Source: Polyodon spathula (taxonomy: Eukaryota; Chordata; Actinopteri; Acipenseriformes; Polyodontidae). Taken from it: DNA of 64,000 nt. The stretch's first letter is position 1; each line of letters starts with the position of its first letter. A program made the position numbers and the translations under genes. The stretch is from the NCBI RefSeq assembly GCF_017654505.1, contig NC_054548.1:30015774-30079773 (forward strand), written 5' to 3'. The notes below the pieces were generated by a model. It was not told the origin of the DNA. It was given only the letters and a program-made list of their open reading frames with translations, and searched no databases. This document shows positions 59,123 through 64,000 of this stretch, one piece after another.

Positions 59123-60144
59123 GTGAGGCTGATTCTTAATTCGCTTGCTTTGACTTGGTAGATTATTATTCAATTTGGTATATTAGACATGAAACAGCTT
59201 TGACTTAAATGATTTTAAAATGCATGCAAAGAATTTTTTTATTTGTTTTGTTTATAAAATATCAAATGGGTAGCTGTGAAAGGGTATTTATTTGTGATCC
59301 TGAGAAAAAAAAGCTACTGAGACCTACATTATGAGTCTCGTGTACAGGGCTGGTTTGTCAGTTAGTAGAAATTAGGGGTTTCAGAAAGGCTTTACATAAA
59401 TAAGACTTTATAGAGAATTTAACAGTGTGTTGCTGATTTATGGTAAGTCATGCCTGTTTGTAACTTTGATGGATATCTGTTACACTAAAAGCATTTATTA
59501 CGGGATACAAATTAAAAACTTGTGTTCTCATGTGTTATGCAAAAACAGGTCTACATCAGAAACTGCCATCATAGAAGTCAACCATAGCCTTTCAGAGCCA
59601 ATGTCTTCCGAGACAATTCTAGGAGAGATGTATGAAATGTGTTTTAAAATGGAAGGCAGCTTTCTTTAAACCACTTGAATCGGCAGAAAAGGGAGGCATG
59701 GTTAGAAAAGGGTTATCTGGTCAGCCCAGTCCTGTCACATGAGACATGAAGTGTGTGAGTTTGGTGGCAGCAGTATCAGTGCTTGCTCACAGAGATTGCA
59801 CTGCCAATTCTACAGAGGCCAGGGATCCTGTAACGAATTGGTACAGTTGTGGGAGCACTTCACTGTAGTATGTTAATGATGGCAGTGGGAAAGGCAGAAC
59901 CAGGATGAGACTGCTCCATTCATCCAGAGTGGTCACACAGCAACTTAGAGGAGCACACACGCACACACCAGATAGCAAACTCTGTCCACTGATTTACCTG
60001 TTTCTGCTTGATTTTTTCAAAGTATGTACTATAATTGAAGGCTACTTTATCAGTTTGTCAACTGGGAGTGTTATTATTCCTAAATCTGCAGTGCCTGAAG
60101 TGCTATTTAACATCGTCAAACTGTTGCTTTGGTTGATGTTGTAG

Positions 60145-60236
60145 GTGCTACAAATGAAAATGGTGGTAATGACAGCCATACTGTTAGAAAGCATCTTCGA
60201 AAGACCAGGCTTGAGCTACTGCTCCGAGAGTATGAG
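60145..60236 (+). CDS. obi1: OBI1 exon 3, post-RING linker and helix start
   Basis: The acceptor GATGTTGTAG ends at 60144. The exon (92 bases) completes the split Gly and reads ATNENGGNDSHTVRKHLRKT, then RLELLLREYE, with donor GAG|GTACAA at 60236/60237. SHTVRKHLRKTRLELL is a highly conserved OBI1 segment. The linker ATNENGGND is the variable part. The phase returns to 0 for exon 4. Splice sites and phases agree with exons 2 and 4. Confidence 0.94.
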
Positions 60237-60460
60237 GTACAAGTTCTGTTCACAAGACCAATGCTGGCTAATCATGCATGGCACTTAACTGTCTTGTTCG
60301 TCTTTATGATCACAACTTCGTTGTTTTCAATAATAACATGATGTATGTGTAGATAAAACATAGCTATGTAAATATGTTGTAATTAATTTTTTAATTTAAG
60401 TTTGAACTTTTAAAGCTACATTTAAACATGTGTCTTTAACAAGTAACTTTTGTAATGTAG

Positions 60461-60706
60461 GATGAAATTGAGTCTCTTCAAAAAGAAAATGAGGAGCTGA
60501 GAAGCAAAAACCTGAGCTTGGAGTCACAACTGCAAATTGTCCTTGACCCGTCAGCCCTATCGCTATCTAATAAAAATGAGGACTGTTAGCAGAATGGAGA
60601 GGACAAGAGAATTGACTCTGATATGGTGAAGGAATGGAGAGAGAAACTCAAAGTTACTACTGACATTTATGAGAGAGTGAAAACTGATGGTGCAAAGCTG
60701 AAGGAG
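60461..60706 (+). pseudogene. obi1: OBI1 exon 4, coiled-coil region with in-frame stop
   Basis: The acceptor TTGTAATGTAG ends at 60460; the exon is 246 bases (82 codons) with donor GAG|GTACTG at 60706/60707. It reads DEIESLQKENEELRSKNLSL, then ESQLQIVLDPSALSLS and NKNEDC. TAG follows at 60587-60589, then QNGEDKRIDSDMVKEWREKL and KVTTDIYERVKTDGAKLKE. Both flanks of the stop match OBI1 and both splice sites look good, so the frame is otherwise intact. The simplest origin is a CAG-to-TAG change. A protein ending here would keep the RING but lose the rest of the coiled coil and the long C-terminal region. Later exons are not found before 64000. Confidence 0.9.
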
Positions 60707-61131
60707 GTACTGTAAAAACCCTTAAACAACATCTTTGTTGTGTAATTCTTAAATATGCTGCTATTTGTTTGTCAGAATATCCCACCCAGACAGTAACTAA
60801 TTGAATACAGACCTATAACATATTGATAAGTAATGCAAAGCTCTATTTACTTCCTTGACTGCTGTTATAATCAGAAATACAACTAAATCATTGATTAATA
60901 ATTCTGGTTTGCCATCAGAAATCTTACTGATTGATTATTATTTAGATTTCCATTACATAAGTGTAGATGTTAAACTTCATGCTGATTTGAACTCGGCCCT
61001 CGCTAAGATAAGCACCAACTAAGACGTAGCTTTACAATAAACTAATGTGATCCATCTGCATCTCCATCCATTTGCGTTGCTTTCCATCTGATGAAGTAGA
61101 TATCTTTCTGTCTGGTGTTGATTGCTGAAGC

Positions 61132-61242
61132 GTAATGCTGGCTCCAGGGGTCAGCTTATTTTGCCTCCCCAGTGCATCAGCACACACAACGGCTGCAATG
61201 CTGGCTCTGGGGATCAACCCAGTGCGGTCTCCCCAGCGCATC
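61132..61242 (-). repeat. two tandem hairpin modules in LINE tail
   Basis: On minus, copy 1 (61242-61194) reads GATGCGCTGGGGAGACC, a loop, then TTGATCCCCAGAGCCAGCAT. Copy 2 (61178-61132) reads GATGCACTGGGGAGGC, a loop, then CTGACCCCTGGAGCCAGC. CTGGGGA pairs with TCCCCAG in copy 1. The module also occurs at 13068-13117. Confidence 0.85.
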
Positions 61243-61249
61243 ACCATGA

Positions 61250-63151
61250 CAACCGTCTGGATTGAGCTAAGTAGGGTACATCTCTGGGGTCTTCAAGTGG
61301 GCACCTTTTATCCTCAGTGTTTCATCGACTAGCCCACGACACCTCAGGAGGGTTCAACAGTGATTCTGGTGTCCCAGCATCAACCCCCTCCACCCCCCAC
61401 TCAACTCAGCTCAGTTTTCTTACCCATACATAAGAATCTTTCCATCTCAACCACAGCCAGTTGCTGCTCCTTTCTGCTGCTTCAGATAAGTTCTTCACTG
61501 TGAAATGCAACTCTTGGCCACTGAACCCGACATTTCTGAGAAACCGGGTTGTAGAGTGTGCCACAAATACTCAACAACCCACCTCCACTGGGTAAACTCA
61601 GACTCTCCATCCTCGCTGACCCGCTTCAGCAACTAGTTGAGCATACCGAAGTTTCTTCCTGTCATATGCCTCGTCCACAGAATCTTCCTATGGCACTGTT
61701 AACTGAACAAGGTGTGCTGATCCAGACCACAAGACATTATCTGGTCGAAGGTTAGCGGTGGCAATCTCAGGTGGAAAAATAATCCGTTGACCAATATATG
61801 CCAGCATCTTCCAGTCTCTAGCAGCTTCCAGTTGTCCTGGGCAAGGCTTGGTTTTAACACCTTTTCTTGGTGGTTGCTCTCCTCTATGGAGGAATATTGT
61901 GTTTTGTGTGTAATGCTTTGATGGAGCTGGTGGCAACTTATTGGTCAGGTTACGCTTGTCTTCCAATGCTAAGGCCAAACATCTCAGCAACTGGTCGTGG
62001 CGCAAAGTAAACCGTCCTTGGCTAAGACCCACCTTACATCCTGTCAAAATGTGCCATAGCGTTGAAGGTGATGAACACGAAAGAGATGAGGGATCTTCAC
62101 CCACCCAGACGTTAAGGTTCGATGGTGATGGGAGAACATCATATGTTGATCTGATGAGGAAACTGATCCTGCTCTGGTCCATTGTCCATAGGTCTTGCCA
62201 GCCGATCTTGCATTGTTCCACACTCTCCCATCTCATCCATTCTCCCTGCTTGGCCTGGGAAATGGCCTTTACACACCTGATCCTCTCCTCCTGCTTTTGC
62301 ACCTCATTGACTACCAGCTTCCTCCGTTGAGCTGGGGTTGCCTTGTGTCATGTAGTAGGAGCTGAACTGAGACCAAAACCTCCTTTTCCATAATATCTCC
62401 GATTCAAAGGGCAGCCTTAGCATCTTCCACAGCTTTCTTTGCCGTCCATTTTCTTCCAGTTTTCAACACAGGTGCTGCCTCCCTTATGCATTTGTCGCGT
62501 GAATCTACCATTGTCATTTCCAGTCTGACTTTGGCGCACTTAAACTCCTCGGTTAGAGCAGAGTTTGGTAGCTGCAGTATTCCTTTACCATAAAGTTCCA
62601 CTCTGCTGAGACAGCGTGGAACTCCCAACCATTTCCTGACTTATGAACTGATTAAAGCTTCCAGCTTCTCAACTGTTGTCAAGGAAACCTCATACACAGT
62701 CAGTGGCCACAGCAGTCTTGGCAGTAGACCAAACTGAAAGCACCAAAGTTTCAGTTTGCCTGGTAAAGCGCTGCTGTCTATGCACTTCAACCCTTCCACT
62801 GCTTGTTGTCTAACTTCTCCCACATGAACTGTGTCCTTTAGATTCCCATCGTACCATCTTACCAGACTTTTCACTGGCTTCTCAGACACTGTTGGTATTG
62901 GCTCACCGTTAATGTATAACTTTTTATCTACTACTTTACCTTTAATTATAGAGATGCTACTTGATTTAGTGGGCTTGAATTGCATTCATGCCCATTCAAT
63001 GTTATTGGTTAATTTGCCCAATAACCGATTAGTGCAAGTTATTGTTGTAGTCGTTGTTGTCCATGTTGTCCATCAATGTATGCTTGAGCTGGTGGTAGTT
63101 GCATTCCAGAAGCCAAGCGCTCTCCTCCCACTAACCATTTTGATGCCCTAA
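61250..63151 (-). pseudogene. LINE polyprotein C-terminal part (RT end plus restriction-like endonuclease)
   Basis: From 63151: EVIIRASKWLVGGERLASGM, then AQAYIDGQHG, where the catalytic YXDD motif has become YIDG (63080-63069). Frame 62985-62641 gives MQFKPTKSSSISIIKGKVVD and LYINGEPIPTVSEKPVKSLV; 62628-62404 gives KWLGVPRCLSRVELYGKGIL. Frame 62302-61688 gives ISFLIRSTYDVLPSPSNLNV, LWHILTGCKVGLSQGRFTLR, HDQLL, and LRPDNVLWSGSAHLVQLTVP. The RPD...LTVP end is the pattern I expect of a restriction-like (PD-D/E-X-K) nuclease. Stops and frameshifts separate the pieces. The N-terminal half is missing. Confidence 0.75.
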
Positions 63152-63164
63152 TAATTACTTCCGT

Positions 63165-63863
63165 TGCCATGGTAAAAGCCAGTGGAAAAATGGTACATTC
63201 TGGCATTATTCCAACTTCTATAAGTGTAATGGAACTTGAAAATCATTTTTCCCATTTTAGTTTTTCATTAAAAATAGGACTCTGTTTGGTGTTGGTTCCT
63301 AAAAAACATTCAAATGTATAAGGGGCTCCACAAGAACTGTAGGAAACAGTCCTGTTTTAAAAGTGAATAGTGTGATTGTACTGTAATTGTTAATACACTT
63401 CAACTGCTCATATCTCATAAACCAGCAGCTGTCTTTGTGTGTTCAATTTTGTGGAAACTCCTCAGGCAAAATGTAACGGTACCCTTCACTTTGACCTGAA
63501 ACCTTAGATTGACATACTGTGCTTATATGGTTTTTTTCTGGTTTCTGGATAATAAAAACCTGGTGCAAGTTAGATTATGGGTAGCAGTAATATTACAAGT
63601 CTTCCATAGTCACTTTGTCAAAGCCTAATTGGTGGTTAGTGACACAATTTGCATCAGTTTAATTGTACACTGATTGATAGAAAATAAACAATTGTACGGT
63701 GACTCGTTGAGGCCATCCAGAACTTTTTATGCTAATTCTTTGTGGAGATCACAAAATAATTTCTCAGGATCTTGATATTGCCTTTCCGTTATCTTGTGAT
63801 CACGAGATTATTTATCACAGGAACTCAAGAAAACAGAAGTCATTACTTCTGTTTTTTGTGAGG
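63165..63863. other. non-genic DNA
   Basis: AT-rich sequence after the LINE; no OBI1 exon 5 and no repeat recognised. Confidence 0.4.
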
Positions 63864-63865
63864 TA

Positions 63866-64000
63866 CACTACTGGTCAAAAGTTTTAGAACACCTCAATTT
63901 TTCCAGTTTTTATTGAAATTTATGCAGATTAATGTCTCAATGTACTCTGAAATTAAAGCATAGAACAAATAAACAATTGGAGATAAAAAAGAAATCATGG
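63866..64000 (-). mobile_element. Tc1-type terminus, same family as 3230-4648, running off the window
   Basis: After TA at 63864-63865 the sequence starts CACTACTGGTCAAAAGTTTT followed by AGAACACC. It continues as the reverse complement of the 3' region of the Tc1 copy at 4490-4648 (AGTGTACTCTGAAATTAAAG-like text, ACAATTGGAGATAAAAA). The element is therefore inverted relative to that copy, and its transposase would lie beyond 64000. Confidence 0.88.

Larger units (their letters stand above)
60985..63160 (-). mobile_element. non-LTR retrotransposon, 3' half, 5'-truncated
   Basis: On the minus strand, from about 63151 down, are the end of a reverse transcriptase, a C-terminal region with a restriction-like endonuclease signature, and a 3' tail with two tandem hairpin modules (61194-61242 and 61132-61178). 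I recognise the protein as a family common in fish and invertebrate genomes, but I cannot place its clade. It follows OBI1 exon 4 in antisense orientation, so it probably lies in intron 4. The 3' boundary is approximate; no poly(A) is evident. Confidence 0.75.

Noticed and set aside
60707..64000. Search for OBI1 exon 5 and beyond
   Set aside because: No sequence matching the expected continuation of the coiled coil with an acceptor site was found; the next exon is probably beyond the window.

Overview
The window looks like vertebrate nuclear DNA, most likely from a non-teleost ray-finned fish such as a sturgeon or paddlefish. That assignment is an inference from the repeat mix: CR1-type LINEs with an octamer tail, several Tc1 families, Gypsy, DIRS, Penelope-like and Harbinger elements, and abundant (TA)n and (GT)n tracts. 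There are no bacterial-style operons. Long open frames are rare, and almost all of them belong to decayed transposable elements.

The one host gene I recognise is OBI1 (RNF219), the RING E3 ligase that acts at replication origins. Four consecutive plus-strand exons lie at 55637-55708, 58987-59122, 60145-60236 and 60461-60706. Their splice sites and phases fit and they read as one protein: N-terminus, complete C3HC4 RING, then coiled coil. Exon 4 carries an in-frame TAG at 60587-60589, so this copy is a pseudogene, a degenerate duplicate, a polymorphic null or an assembly error. The rest of the gene lies outside the window. Intron 1 holds a foldback-type inverted repeat split by a Tc1 element, and intron 4 holds a 5'-truncated LINE.

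Layout. 1-12 kb is mostly featureless AT-rich DNA with a dead Tc1 copy (3.2-4.6 kb) and a tRNA-like SINE head (6.6 kb). 12.4-14.3 kb has a Penelope-like GIY-YIG remnant and a long direct repeat. 15.8-17.1 kb is a DNA transposon with long terminal inverted repeats, a TAA target duplication and an ORF of a superfamily I cannot name. 19.0-19.8 kb is a pogo/Tigger-like MITE. 20.3-27 kb is a pile of Gypsy relics, including one whose integrase lies before reverse transcriptase (the Gmr1 arrangement). 29.7-40 kb is a nested block of LTR fragment, DIRS element, Tc1 fragment, Harbinger element and LTR fragment. 42.7-45.9 kb has two copies of one LTR family, one split by a Tc1. 46.4-47.8 kb is a large inverted repeat. 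48.1-52.3 kb is a near-complete CR1-type LINE with an esterase-bearing ORF1, and 53.5-54.6 kb is a deleted second copy. 55.6-60.7 kb is OBI1. 61.0-63.2 kb is a LINE 3' half, and the last 135 bases are the end of another Tc1.

No element is intact, so nothing here should be autonomously mobile. The points most worth following are the OBI1 nonsense codon, a hairpin module shared by the tails of a Penelope-like relic and an unrelated LINE, the long-TIR transposon of unassigned superfamily, the Gmr1-order Gypsy, and the GTGCAC-rich tandem array in the DIRS leader. All identifications are by eye from translated motifs; no alignment or database search was run.
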